A stretch of DNA of 64,000 nt. Source: Leptolyngbyaceae cyanobacterium RM1_1_2. Its GTDB lineage: Bacteria > Cyanobacteriota > Cyanobacteriia > Phormidesmidales > Phormidesmidaceae. Position 1 is the stretch's first letter. Every line of letters starts with the position of its first letter. Below are positions 1-9,190 of this stretch, one piece after another. A program made the translations under genes and the position numbers. The DNA lies in NCBI GenBank assembly GCA_012032345.1, contig JAAUQI010000003.1, positions 90,842 through 154,841 on the forward strand. The letters run 5' to 3'. Below the pieces are notes generated by a model that worked only from the letters and a program-made list of their open reading frames with translations, was not told where the DNA came from and did not search any database.

Positions 1-639
1 TTGACCTTAAGAAAAGGGGAATCAATCGCTTTTATCGGCAAATCAGGAGCTGGAAAGACAACGCTGGTTGACGTTATCTTAGGATTACTGCCGCCTCAGT
101 CAGGAGACATTCAGGTAGATCAACAATCCATCTATAGTGACTTACGGGGATGGCAGAATCTGATCGGCTACATACCTCAATCTATTTTTCTAATTGATGA
201 CACTCTAGAGCGCAACATCGCCTTCGGCGTTGTAGATGAACAGATTGATCTTGAACGACTGTGGCAATCAATCAAAGCCGCTCAGCTGTCTGACCTGATT
301 GAGCGGATGCCTGAAGGTATCAAAACTCGCATTGGTGAACGGGGCGTTTGTCTCTCTGGCGGTCAGCGTCAGCGCATTGGTATCGCTCGAGCACTTTACC
401 ATGAGCGAGAAATCTTAGTATTAGATGAAGCCACCTCCGCCTTGGACAACGAAACCGAGCAGTTGGTCACTGAAGCTATTCGCTCTCTGAGCGGGGAAAA
501 GACAATGATCATCATTGCCCACCGTCTTTCGACTGTTGAACATTGCGATCGCATTTATCTTATGGAACAAGGACAAATTATCCGCTCAGGAAGCTATCGT
601 GAAGTTGTCCTGGGAGAAGAAATATCTTCTATATCTTAA
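1..639 (+). CDS. ABC exporter, C-terminal ATPase domain (5' end cut by window)
   Basis: ATP-binding domain of an ABC exporter of the MsbA/lipid-polysaccharide type, which powers export across the inner membrane. Visible motifs in order: Walker A GKSGAGKTT, a Q-loop around YIPQSIFL, the signature LSGGQ, Walker B ILVLDEATSALD and the switch His in IIIAHRLSTVEH. The first codon here is only the window edge; the membrane domain expected upstream (about 350-400 residues) is missing. The reading frame runs to a TAA at 637-639. The next gene starts 66 bases later on the same strand and is a glycan enzyme, so a role in exporting a polysaccharide or its lipid-linked precursor is likely but inferred. 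The family assignment is firm; the substrate is not known. Confidence 0.93.
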   Translation: MTLRKGESIAFIGKSGAGKTTLVDVILGLLPPQSGDIQVDQQSIYSDLRGWQNLIGYIPQSIFLIDDTLERNIAFGVVDEQIDLERLWQSIKAAQLSDLIERMPEGIKTRIGERGVCLSGGQRQRIGIARALYHEREILVLDEATSALDNETEQLVTEAIRSLSGEKTMIIIAHRLSTVEHCDRIYLMEQGQIIRSGSYREVVLGEEISSIS

Positions 640-705
640 CAGCCTTAGGTTTTTTCTAAACTTTATCTTTAAGCAGTTGTTAAAAGCAAGCAAGTTAGAA
701 AATTT

Positions 706-2478
706 ATGGCTATAAATTTAGAGAATAAATTAGAAGGACAAATTTTGGCTATGTCGAACGAGACAGATAGAAATCTGTCTGTGCATTTCTTAACAATTGT
801 GCTCAATGGTCAACCTTTTGTTCGCTATCATGCAGAGATATTTAAGCAGTTACCCTTCATCTGGCATTGGCATGTTGTAGAGGGAGTGGCAGCAATCAAA
901 CACTGTGACAGTTGGAGCCTCAAAAACGGCGGTCACATTATTGACGAAATGCACTTCGAGGGGCGAAGCAACGACGGTACTACTGAACATCTGGACAAAC
1001 TGTCGCATCAGTATCCTGAGAATATCACCGTTTACCGAAAACCTAAGGGAATGTTTTGGGATGGACGCATTGAAATGGTCAATGCACCCATCTCAAACAT
1101 AAAAGAAGAATGTCTCCTTTGGCAAATTGATATTGATGAACTCTGGACTGCTAGGCAAATTACAACAGCAAGACAGCTTTTTTTGAAAAACCCTAGCAAG
1201 ACAGCAGCTTACTTCTGGTGTGATTTTTTCGTAGGGCAAAATTTAGTCGTCAGCACCCGCAATTGCTACTCTCAAAACCCTCGTCAAGAATGGCTACGCG
1301 TATGGCGCTTTAGGCCAGGAGCGCGCTGGAAGACCCATTCCCCTCCTAAGCTTTTTGAAACTACAGCTGACGGTGAAGAAAGAGATATTGCCGAAGTCAA
1401 CCCTTTTTACCACGAAGAAACCGAACGAAACGGTCTGGTCTTTCAGCACTTTGCCTACGTCACATCTGCTCAGCTTTTTTTCAAAGAGCACTGCTACGGA
1501 TATAACAATGCGTTGAAGGACTGGAGTGCTTTACAAGATGAGATTAGCTTTCCCGCTAAACTTAGTAAATATTTTTCTTGGGTTGAGGATAATACTCTTG
1601 TTGATACTACCGAAACGTGCGGGATAGTCCCCATTGCTTATAAAAGTGAAGATCAGGAAGACTGGCTGTTTACAACAACAGATGAGTCTGAGTATTCCTT
1701 ACATAAAAATAATATTCTATTTCCCCAAATTGCTATTGACTGCATCGTTTTCCAAGACTACGATACAGAACAAGCAGATTTTTGGACTTCCATACTTCAA
1801 ACCTGGGCTGGAGACAATTTTGCCAGTCACTTAGTCCTCATTGATCGGGCTGGTACGGCCCCCAGATTTGAAGGACTACGATATCGTTCTATTCCATTGT
1901 TCGATCCTGAAAAAACCGGGCTGGATTCTAAGCGACTTCAAAAAGTATGCGAACAAGATGGAGTTACACTGTTCGTTTCAACAGCCACTAGCATACCTGT
2001 GCAGACTCCTTCTGCAGTGGTTACGAGAGTAGAAGATTTGAAGAATGAGATGTCTAAAGAAGGGCGGTATAGTTTGCTCCATGCTTCTACTGTTATCGCC
2101 ATTTCAAAAGCAGCTTTAGAACTGCCTGAAGAATGTTTTTTGGAATTAAATCTAAACTCCATCAAAATCATTGAAGAGGAGCAAGGCGACAATAGGCTTT
2201 CTCAAGCTCATGAACTAAGTAACCTCCTCTTGAGAGTTGCCAAGGAAGTCAATAAAGGCCAGCTTATAGCATCAAGCTTCCTTTGGAAAGAAATTGTAGA
2301 ATTACAAACTCAGGTTCAAGCTCAGTCTCAAGGAAACGATTTAGAAACCCAGTACAAATTAAAAAAAGCTAGAAAAATTATAGCGGCAATGAAAAGTAGC
2401 AGTTTTTGGAAACTTAGGCAGGTATGGATGAAAAGTAAAGCATTTTTTGGCAAGCCAGGTAAAGACTGGTGGGAGTAA
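706..2478 (+). CDS. glycosyltransferase-like protein with GT-A-type N-terminal domain
   Basis: A 590-residue protein. The N-terminal half reads like a nucleotide-sugar-dependent transferase: a beta-strand start at HFLTIVLNGQPFV, then LLWQIDIDELW, a DxD-type metal-binding motif. The middle and C-terminal parts (from about residue 340) hold a second alpha/beta segment. The last 30 residues include an AMKSSSFWKLRQVW tail; from memory this type of tail is common at the end of cyanobacterial glycosyltransferases. No signal peptide or membrane segment is visible, so it is probably cytoplasmic. It sits 66 bases after the ABC ATPase and 53 bases before the next glycan gene, consistent with one transcription unit. 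The start at 706 has no clear ribosome binding site; an in-frame ATG at 751 is a possible alternative. Donor and acceptor are unknown. Confidence 0.7.
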   Translation: MAINLENKLEGQILAMSNETDRNLSVHFLTIVLNGQPFVRYHAEIFKQLPFIWHWHVVEGVAAIKHCDSWSLKNGGHIIDEMHFEGRSNDGTTEHLDKLSHQYPENITVYRKPKGMFWDGRIEMVNAPISNIKEECLLWQIDIDELWTARQITTARQLFLKNPSKTAAYFWCDFFVGQNLVVSTRNCYSQNPRQEWLRVWRFRPGARWKTHSPPKLFETTADGEERDIAEVNPFYHEETERNGLVFQHFAYVTSAQLFFKEHCYGYNNALKDWSALQDEISFPAKLSKYFSWVEDNTLVDTTETCGIVPIAYKSEDQEDWLFTTTDESEYSLHKNNILFPQIAIDCIVFQDYDTEQADFWTSILQTWAGDNFASHLVLIDRAGTAPRFEGLRYRSIPLFDPEKTGLDSKRLQKVCEQDGVTLFVSTATSIPVQTPSAVVTRVEDLKNEMSKEGRYSLLHASTVIAISKAALELPEECFLELNLNSIKIIEEEQGDNRLSQAHELSNLLLRVAKEVNKGQLIASSFLWKEIVELQTQVQAQSQGNDLETQYKLKKARKIIAAMKSSSFWKLRQVWMKSKAFFGKPGKDWWE

Positions 2479-2531
2479 TTACCGGGTTCTTATTTTTTAG
2501 TAGTTGCAAACTATCTTAGAAAATTAAAGTT

Positions 2532-3626
2532 ATGAAAAAAACTAACGAGTATCAAAAAAGTTATTTAACCGTTACTCCAAATTCTGGGCATAGAATTGGG
2601 CACAAGCTTGATGATCTGATAACCGGTTTTATCTTAGCAGAATGGTACGGCTTAAATTACCTTCACAGTCCTCTTCCAGATAAAATGTGGGAAGACTTTT
2701 TTGGCTTCGGAGAAGGAGAAACCTCTTTCTACAAAGATTTTAGAAAAGATTTACCTATTATCTCCTGTACGCCCTATTTAGGCGTTAGGTACATCTCTCC
2801 TCGGTTCAGATTCCTCTTCAAGCATATTGAATATTTAGATTATAGAATTCGCTATATCTTGAAGAAAATCCCCGTCAAAAAAATAAGTGAATGGCGAGAA
2901 CCAGACTTTTGGGAGGGTTCTCCGTTCAGCTACTTCAAAGAAATTTTTGAACGAAACTCAGAGAGGGAAGTTATCTTTTGCTTCCAAAGAGGCAAAAGGG
3001 TAATGCTGTACCAAATTTACGAATGGGGCCAACAAGGAAAAGTCGATTCTGATCTTTACCTCAGAGTTATTGAAAAACTCAGAACCAAATACTTTTCTCA
3101 AGAGCATCCTAAAAAGTTCTCTTACTTCGATACCAGCGTCATTAGCGTTGCTGTCCACATTAGAAGAGATGATGCATCAGTCGAAAATCAGCGCTTTTTG
3201 CCTATATCTTATTACAAAAAACTGCTGTCCAATTTAAGCAAGATTCTAGCAGATAAACCTCACGAGTTTCACGTTTATTCTTCAGGTTTAGACAGAGAAA
3301 TGGAGGAAATTCAAAAAGAGCTGAATCCAGTTTCTAGCCAGTTAAGATATCACCCTAACGAGTCAGCAATGGAAGCAATTCATCACATGGCGATTGCGGA
3401 TATTCTAGTTGTTGGCAATAGCTCTTTTTCTCACTGGCCAGGATTTTTATCTAGCGGAATTAAACTCTACCACCCTCACTTTCATATGTTCAATCTAGAC
3501 GAAAATGAGTGGGTTGAAGTGAAGGAAGACAGCAGTTTTAACGAATCCCATTTTATTTCTTTACTTTCTAGTTCTCAGAAAGGTATCGATTTTTCAGATA
3601 CACATGCAAAACTTCAGGCTCAATAG
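2532..3626 (+). CDS. putative fucosyltransferase-like glycosyltransferase (GT11/GT23-like)
   Basis: 364 residues. The N-terminus SGHRIGHKLDDLITGFILA resembles the region of fucosyltransferase-superfamily enzymes that begins with a glycine-rich GxGxQxxN-like loop. The segment VAVHIRRDDA matches the HxRRxD motif that binds GDP-fucose in GT11 and GT23 enzymes. Near the C-terminus, ADILVVGNSSFSHWPGFL fits the conserved NSSFS motif of the same superfamily. No membrane segment is seen. It lies between two other glycan genes on the same strand. The superfamily call is fairly good; fucose as donor is inferred from the motif only. Its base composition is AT-richer than the housekeeping genes of this window. 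Confidence 0.65.
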   Translation: MKKTNEYQKSYLTVTPNSGHRIGHKLDDLITGFILAEWYGLNYLHSPLPDKMWEDFFGFGEGETSFYKDFRKDLPIISCTPYLGVRYISPRFRFLFKHIEYLDYRIRYILKKIPVKKISEWREPDFWEGSPFSYFKEIFERNSEREVIFCFQRGKRVMLYQIYEWGQQGKVDSDLYLRVIEKLRTKYFSQEHPKKFSYFDTSVISVAVHIRRDDASVENQRFLPISYYKKLLSNLSKILADKPHEFHVYSSGLDREMEEIQKELNPVSSQLRYHPNESAMEAIHHMAIADILVVGNSSFSHWPGFLSSGIKLYHPHFHMFNLDENEWVEVKEDSSFNESHFISLLSSSQKGIDFSDTHAKLQAQ

Positions 3627-3697
3627 CTTTTGACTCCTCTATTTCGCCTGCTTCAGAGAAGGTATTTTTAATACTTAGCAATCATTTTTAACTGACT

Positions 3698-4792
3698 ATG
3701 CGCATTCTATATGATGGCTTAGTGTACAAACTTCAGACACAAGGTGGAATCAGCCGTTATTTCGGTAATCTCATAAGCTCGTTACCGGAAGAATTTAGCC
3801 CTATAATCACAGGCTACCGCTCCAAAAAAATTCGCTATCCATCCCATTTAAATCTCAAAAAGCATCTGTACCCATTTGCTGGACTCGCTCCGAAGCGGCT
3901 TTCGGAACCTCTCGGACGTTACTTTTTCGAAGCGGTGACAGCAATTGATAACTTCGATCTGATGCATCCAACGTATTACTGGCTGCATACCGGGCAAGAT
4001 CTTAAAAGCTACAGTAAGCCCGTTGTTGTGACATTTCACGATATGACGCATGAAATATTTGCTCAGCAAATGGACTCAACAGGTCAAACGAGTAGAGTAA
4101 AGCACAGAGCGGCTCAGGCCGCCGACGTGATCATATGCATATCTGAAAACACCAAAAAAGACGTATTGGAGCGATACTCAATTTCTGAAGATAAAGTTAA
4201 AGTCATTTATCACGCTACCGATCTAGATATAAATATGTCTTACGGTTCTGAAACCGTTCCTACCTGTCCTTATTTTTTATATGTAGGTTCTCGTAATTCG
4301 CACTACAAAAATTTTGAAATTTTGCTAAAAGCTTTCTCAAAAGTTTTAAGTATTAATCCTGATGTTACGCTTTGCGTTGTAGGCTTAGAGCTTAACCAGG
4401 ACGAGCAAGTAATGGCTAATTCCTTCAAAATTAGCCATGCCATACAGCTTTACAGCAGCGTTGATGATCATCACCTTGCTAAACTTTATCGGTGTAGCAC
4501 TGCTTTTGTCTACCCTTCTCTCTATGAGGGCTTTGGCATTCCTTTATTAGAAGCTATGGCCTGTGGGACGCCTGTTGTAGCTTCTAAGGCCTCTTGTTTT
4601 CCTGAAATTGTTGACGATGCTGGCTTGTTGTTCGACCCCAATTCAGTAGCAGATTTAGCAGATATACTAATATCTATGCTAGACGGCTCAATAGAGCGCG
4701 ATCGCTTGATTCAAAAAGGCTGTCAAAGGTCAAAACTATTCAGTTGGGAACGAACCGTAGAAGAAACCTGTAAACTTTATAAACTACTTTAA
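3698..4792 (+). CDS. glycosyltransferase family 4 (group 1)
   Basis: 364-residue GT-B-fold retaining glycosyltransferase of the GT4 family, which transfers a sugar from a nucleotide donor to a growing lipid-linked glycan on the cytoplasmic face. The N-terminal Rossmann-like domain has the glycine-rich loop GGISRYFGNL. The C-terminal domain has LYVGSRNSHYKNFEILLKAF and the donor-binding motif YEGFGIPLLEAMACGTPVVA, with the two conserved glutamates of the EX7E element. Length is normal. It is the last gene of the first glycan run; the following 460 bases hold a strong stem-loop and at best one small ORF. Sugar specificity cannot be read from sequence. Confidence 0.9.
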   Translation: MRILYDGLVYKLQTQGGISRYFGNLISSLPEEFSPIITGYRSKKIRYPSHLNLKKHLYPFAGLAPKRLSEPLGRYFFEAVTAIDNFDLMHPTYYWLHTGQDLKSYSKPVVVTFHDMTHEIFAQQMDSTGQTSRVKHRAAQAADVIICISENTKKDVLERYSISEDKVKVIYHATDLDINMSYGSETVPTCPYFLYVGSRNSHYKNFEILLKAFSKVLSINPDVTLCVVGLELNQDEQVMANSFKISHAIQLYSSVDDHHLAKLYRCSTAFVYPSLYEGFGIPLLEAMACGTPVVASKASCFPEIVDDAGLLFDPNSVADLADILISMLDGSIERDRLIQKGCQRSKLFSWERTVEETCKLYKLL

Positions 4793-4813
4793 TTCATTCA
4801 GAGTTAGTCAGTA

Positions 4814-4854
4814 GCTTGAGGACTTTTACAGCTATGCTATGGCAGTCCTCAAGC
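4814..4854. repeat. perfect inverted repeat, 11-bp arms
   Basis: GCTTGAGGACT at 4814-4824 is exactly complementary to AGTCCTCAAGC at 4844-4854, with a 19-base loop. It begins 22 bases after a glycosyltransferase stop codon. No U-tract follows, so it is not a typical intrinsic terminator; it may be a transcript-end stabilising hairpin or a processing site. Confidence 0.6.
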
Positions 4855-5062
4855 AGCTATGAGAGCAGAGAGTTATGAGCATATTCCCCGGTGGAAAGCT
4901 CAATTACAACCCAGACAGGATTACTGTATACAGTTTCAATGTAGTTTACATAAACTTTCTGGATGAAGGTAAAACTATAAAGATCTGACTAAATGTCTTT
5001 TTAATGACTAGACTTCTGTAGATAGGCCACGCATAGTGTTCATACGCTCTGGTGACCTCACG

Positions 5063-5257
5063 ATGTCTGAGTCAGTTTCAAGACTTTTTAGGCATGGGAA
5101 AGCCAAGAAATGCTCAGAGTACATTGCTCTTTGCTCAATCAAAGAGCCAATACTGTACTTAACTAAACTTAAAAGATGGTTCTTCTTTAGGCTGGGCAAA
5201 GGGATACCAGCCGCTGTCTTGAAGTACTTACTTGGAAAGAGAATAAGTCATGCATAG
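5063..5257 (+). CDS. small ORF upstream of the FkbH-like gene, function unknown
   Basis: A 64-codon ORF (ATG at 5063; a GTG at 5036 would extend it to 73). It is basic and has a short hydrophobic, aromatic stretch around LKRWFFFRLGKGIPAAV. Its last codons overlap the ATG of the FkbH-like gene at 5250 by 8 bases, an arrangement that fits translational coupling. I recognise no family and see no good ribosome binding site. It may be a real small gene, a remnant, or chance. The region 4855-5062 holds nothing else I can identify. Confidence 0.25.
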   Translation: MSESVSRLFRHGKAKKCSEYIALCSIKEPILYLTKLKRWFFFRLGKGIPAAVLKYLLGKRISHA

Positions 5258-7171
5258 CCTATACTGGCTCCCACAGCATTCAGATTCTCGAAAGGCAATT
5301 CGAGAGTCTGCCAAAATTGAGCACCCATCTGAGCAGGTACGTTATCTTCGCTGGCTATCAGGACATCAACTCGATTTTAATCAGACCAACCGTATTGATC
5401 GACGACTGCAAAGTCTTAGAGCAGATCACTCAGAAGTCTCAGCAGAGTTACCTCAGCTGAGGCTAGGGATCTTGGCATCATCCACAGTAGAACATCTGCA
5501 ATCTGCAATTCGAGTTGCGGCTCTTCGTCGGGGACTCTTTGTAGATATTTATATTGCTCCTTATGGTCAATATCGTCAGGCTCTCTTAGATCCAACTTCT
5601 CAGATCTATCAGTTCAAGCCTGACGTCGTCTTGCTGGTGCTTGATAATTCAGAGATTGGCCTGCAGCTACCTTTAGAAGCTAGCTGGCAGGAGGTAGAAA
5701 CCGCTGTGGCTAAGCGAGTAAATGAATGGGAGCAGCTTTGGCAAATTGTGACTACTCAACTAGGAGCCATTCCTATTCATCAAACTTTTGTAGCTCCTGT
5801 AGAGCGTTTGTTTGGCCAATACGATGCTCTGACTCCAGCCTGTCCCAGCAGTATTTTACGCCAGGTCAACACTGAATTACGTCTCCGTGCGGCTCATCAT
5901 CACGCTCTATTATTAGATGTCGATGCCTTGGCAGCTTCCGTGGGCTATCAAACCTGGTCAGATCCAACGCTTTGCATCATGCAAAGCAGGCAGTTTCTCC
6001 GATACAAGCACCTCTTTACGGAGAGCAAGTGTCTCGGATACTTGCTGCTATCCGGGGATTGTCTTTCAAGTGTTTGGTCTTAGATTTGGACAATACGCTT
6101 TGGGGTGGGGTAATTGGCGATGACGGTCTGAGCGGTATTGAGCTTGGACAAGGAACTGGGCCTGGAGAAGCTTTTCAAGCTTTTCAACATTATGTTAAAT
6201 CTCTCAAGCAGCGAGGTATTGTTCTAGCCGTTTGCTCTAAAAATAATGAAAAAACAGCGATGGAGCCTTTTGAAAAGCACCCGGAAATGGTGCTAAAGCT
6301 AGAAGATTTTGCAGTTTTTGTAGCTAACTGGGAAGACAAAGCCACCAACCTGAAACGAATTGCAGAGAGTCTTAATATTGGCCTTGACTCGCTAGTTTTC
6401 TTTGACGACAACCCAGCAGAGAGGGCTATCGTCCGCCAGTTTGCAGAAAGTGTAGCAGTTCCAGAAGTGCCCGAAGATCCGGCCTGGTATCTGCGCTGCC
6501 TGTCAGATGCCGGATATTTTGAAGCTGTTTTATTTTCTAAAGACGATGCCCAACGAGCCGAACAGTATCGGGCCAATAGCCAGCGTGATGCTCTAAAAGG
6601 CAAATCTCACAGCATTGACAGCTTTTTGGAGTGCTTAGATATGAAGCTGACAGTGGCCCCGGTGGATGTACTGTCTCTTCAGCGCACAACTCAGCTCGTG
6701 AATCGCAGTAATCAGTTTAATCTCACAACACGTCGCTGTACAGAAGCGCAAATGCAGCAGATGAGTACCGATGCAGATGTGCTTTGTCTGCAAATACGCC
6801 TCAGGGATGCTTTTGGGGATAACGGGCTGATTAGTGTTGTCGTCGCCAAACCAACTCGATTAGAAAATCGGCGAGGTTTGCACATTGATATCTGGTTGAT
6901 GAGCTGTCGTGTTCTGGGACGCCAAGTAGAGCAAGAAGTGCTAAATATGCTGGTTGAGCAGGCGCGTCAGCGGGGAGACGGCTTCTTATTGGGGGAGTAT
7001 ATTCAGACTAAGAAAAATGAAATGGTAAAGCAGCACTATGCTAATTTGGGTTTTGAGCTGCTGTCTGAAAAATTAGACGAAAACGATCAGTTTTGTAGCT
7101 TATGGTATTTAGACTTAGAAGCCTTCAAGCCGTTTAATACATTCATCGACTCTACTTTTTGTAAAGGATAA
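5250..7171 (+). pseudogene. FkbH-like HAD-type acyl-ACP loading protein, frameshifted (one base lost near 5974)
   Basis: FkbH-family proteins dephosphorylate and load a three-carbon glycerate unit from 1,3-bisphosphoglycerate onto an acyl carrier protein. The frame from 5250 gives the N-terminal SGNH-like part and ends at 6083. The rest continues in another frame from about 5972 to 7171: HAD motif VLDLDNTLWGGVIGDDG, a second HAD region VFFDDNPAERA, and a C-terminal GNAT-like domain. The break is explained by one missing G: CTT TGG CAT CAT, giving the family-like TLWHHAKQ, is present as CTTTGCATCAT. Restoring it yields about 640 residues, normal for the family. The ACP gene follows 2 bases after the stop, so the pair is surely an operon. 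Sequencing error is more likely than decay. Confidence 0.88.
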
Positions 7172-7173
7172 CT

Positions 7174-7419
7174 ATGAATCGAGATCAGGTTCACAAACAG
7201 CTAACAGAAGTATTTCAAGATGTTTTCGACGACGATGAAATTGAAATTGAAAATAGCACGTCGGCTAGAGATATTTCTGGCTGGGATTCAATGAATCATA
7301 TTAATTTAGTCCTCGGTGCTGAACAGGAATTTGGTGTTAAGTTTAAGACAGCTGAAGTGGCTCAGTTGGCTAATGTAGGAGAATTCGTTGATTTGATTTT
7401 GGCAAAGCTTGAAAAGTAA
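7174..7419 (+). CDS. acyl carrier protein
   Basis: An 81-residue acidic carrier protein. Ser39 in GWDSMNHINL is the expected attachment site for 4'-phosphopantetheine; the D-S-hydrophobic context is the standard carrier motif. It starts 2 bases after the FkbH-like gene and so almost certainly accepts the glyceryl (or derived acyl) unit which that enzyme loads. It is not the fatty-acid AcpP of the cell: the sequence around the serine is the FkbH-partner type (WDSM) rather than DSLD. Alternatives such as a peptidyl carrier for a lone NRPS are unlikely because no NRPS gene is nearby. Cytoplasmic. Confidence 0.93.
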   Translation: MNRDQVHKQLTEVFQDVFDDDEIEIENSTSARDISGWDSMNHINLVLGAEQEFGVKFKTAEVAQLANVGEFVDLILAKLEK

Positions 7420-7548
7420 TCTTCTAAAGTAATGTGTACAATACAGTTTTCCTGATTTGGAGGGGTTTTTACCATCTCATAAAATGGCAAAAGACTATGC
7501 CTTTACCAATCAGATGACTCTAATGAACGCTACAAGTAACTACCTAAA

Positions 7549-9153
7549 ATGCTATTTAATTCATACGAATTCATTCTATTGTTTCTGCCAGTTACAGTAC
7601 TTATTTTTTATCAGTCTGTCAAAGTAGGTGGACACAAACTAGCAGTGATCTGGTTAACCATTGCTTCACTCTTTTTCTATGGCTATTGGAATCCACCCTA
7701 CCTGATACTGCTTTTAATTTCGATTGCGATCAACTACATCTTGGGACAGCTTTTAGCTGAATTTTACCAGGTAGAACGGGAGAAACAGGGAAAACTCTTG
7801 CTCACTTTAGGAATCATCTTCAATTTAGGATTAATTGGATATTACAAATACTTCAATTTCTTCATTGATAATCTAAACGGAATAGGCGGTACTTCTTTCT
7901 TTGTTGAAAATATTTTACTGCCACTAGGAATCTCTTTTTATACCTTTCAGCAAGTATCTTATCTCGTTGATAGCGCTGAGGGAGAGACAAAGGGTTATAA
8001 ATTTATAGACTACTGCCTGTTTGTATCTTTTTTCCCACAGCTGATTGCAGGTCCAATTGTTTCTCATCAGGAAATGATGCCGCAATTTTCAAAAAAAGCT
8101 AATTTTGGCTTCAAGCAAGAAAACCTGGTAGTAGGCATCACTATTTTTTCAATAGGTCTTTTTAAGAAAGTCATCCTGGCGGATCAAATTGCCCTTTACT
8201 CAACACCTGTCTTTCAAGCAGCTGATAGCAGTGGTATTGCACTTACGTTTGCTGAAGCTTGGATAGGGGCACTAGCCTACACCCTGCAAATCTATTTTGA
8301 CTTTTCCGGCTATTCAGACATGGCAATTGGGGCAGCTCGAACCTTTGGAGTCGTGTTGCCAATCAATTTTAATTCACCTTATAAAGCGGTTAATATCATT
8401 GATTTTTGGCAGCGCTGGCACATGACTTTGACTCGTTTTCTAACCCGCTACTTATACAATCCCATCGTGTTGAATCTATCTCGTCGTCGTATTCGTCAGG
8501 GCAAATCGCTGATTAAACGAGGTGTTGGTAGTTTGTCAGCATACTTAGAGCTTATTGCGGTTCCGACCCTAATTACCATGTTCTTAGCGGGACTTTGGCA
8601 CGGTGCAGGCTGGCAGTATATTGTTTTCGGACTGTTGCATGGTCTGTATCTCAGCATAAATCATGGCTGGCGCATACTACTCAAGTCACTGCACTACAAT
8701 CCAACTGAAGTAGCCTGGTGGCAAAATCGGTTGGGGCATCTAGTAACTTTTGGCTGTGTAATTGTGGCTATGGTTTTCTTTAGAGCGCCCAGTGTGGGCA
8801 ATGGGTTGACGGTACTGTCGGCAATGATAGGAGTCAATGGTATCTCTTTTAGCGACGGGGCTTTGTTTTCAAATCAGCTTTTTGACAATGCTAAGTTAGG
8901 TCTTCTGTGGCTGTTAGTGCTGATGGCGATCGCGTTCTTAACACCCAATACGCAAGAGTGGCTATCTGAATACAATCCTGCTTTAGGCTATCAGACTACT
9001 TCTAAAAAGCAAACCTATAGCTGGCTCATTTATTTACAAAAGTATCTAAAATGGCAGCCCAATCAGGCTTGGGCTGTAATCACCGCTGCTATTGCAGTAA
9101 CAGGCTTTCTAGGGATTTCAGGAGTGAGCGAATTTATTTACTTTCAGTTTTAA
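7549..9153 (+). CDS. MBOAT-family O-acyltransferase (AlgI-like)
   Basis: 534-residue polytopic inner-membrane acyltransferase that moves acyl groups across or onto cell-surface polymers, as AlgI and DltB do. About ten hydrophobic segments are visible. Diagnostic motifs: DFWQRWHMTLTRFL (residues about 285-298, with His291) and GLWHGAGWQYIVFG, whose His351 is the catalytic MBOAT histidine. Length is typical. It follows the ACP by 129 bases and precedes an AlgJ/AlgX-like gene by 37 bases, so the likely acyl donor is the ACP-bound unit made by the FkbH-like protein. The acceptor, probably the exopolysaccharide encoded around it, is inferred. Confidence 0.93.
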   Translation: MLFNSYEFILLFLPVTVLIFYQSVKVGGHKLAVIWLTIASLFFYGYWNPPYLILLLISIAINYILGQLLAEFYQVEREKQGKLLLTLGIIFNLGLIGYYKYFNFFIDNLNGIGGTSFFVENILLPLGISFYTFQQVSYLVDSAEGETKGYKFIDYCLFVSFFPQLIAGPIVSHQEMMPQFSKKANFGFKQENLVVGITIFSIGLFKKVILADQIALYSTPVFQAADSSGIALTFAEAWIGALAYTLQIYFDFSGYSDMAIGAARTFGVVLPINFNSPYKAVNIIDFWQRWHMTLTRFLTRYLYNPIVLNLSRRRIRQGKSLIKRGVGSLSAYLELIAVPTLITMFLAGLWHGAGWQYIVFGLLHGLYLSINHGWRILLKSLHYNPTEVAWWQNRLGHLVTFGCVIVAMVFFRAPSVGNGLTVLSAMIGVNGISFSDGALFSNQLFDNAKLGLLWLLVLMAIAFLTPNTQEWLSEYNPALGYQTTSKKQTYSWLIYLQKYLKWQPNQAWAVITAAIAVTGFLGISGVSEFIYFQF

Positions 9154-9190
9154 TGACAGTATTTAACTAAATTCAAGCCTAGGCGTGTGT

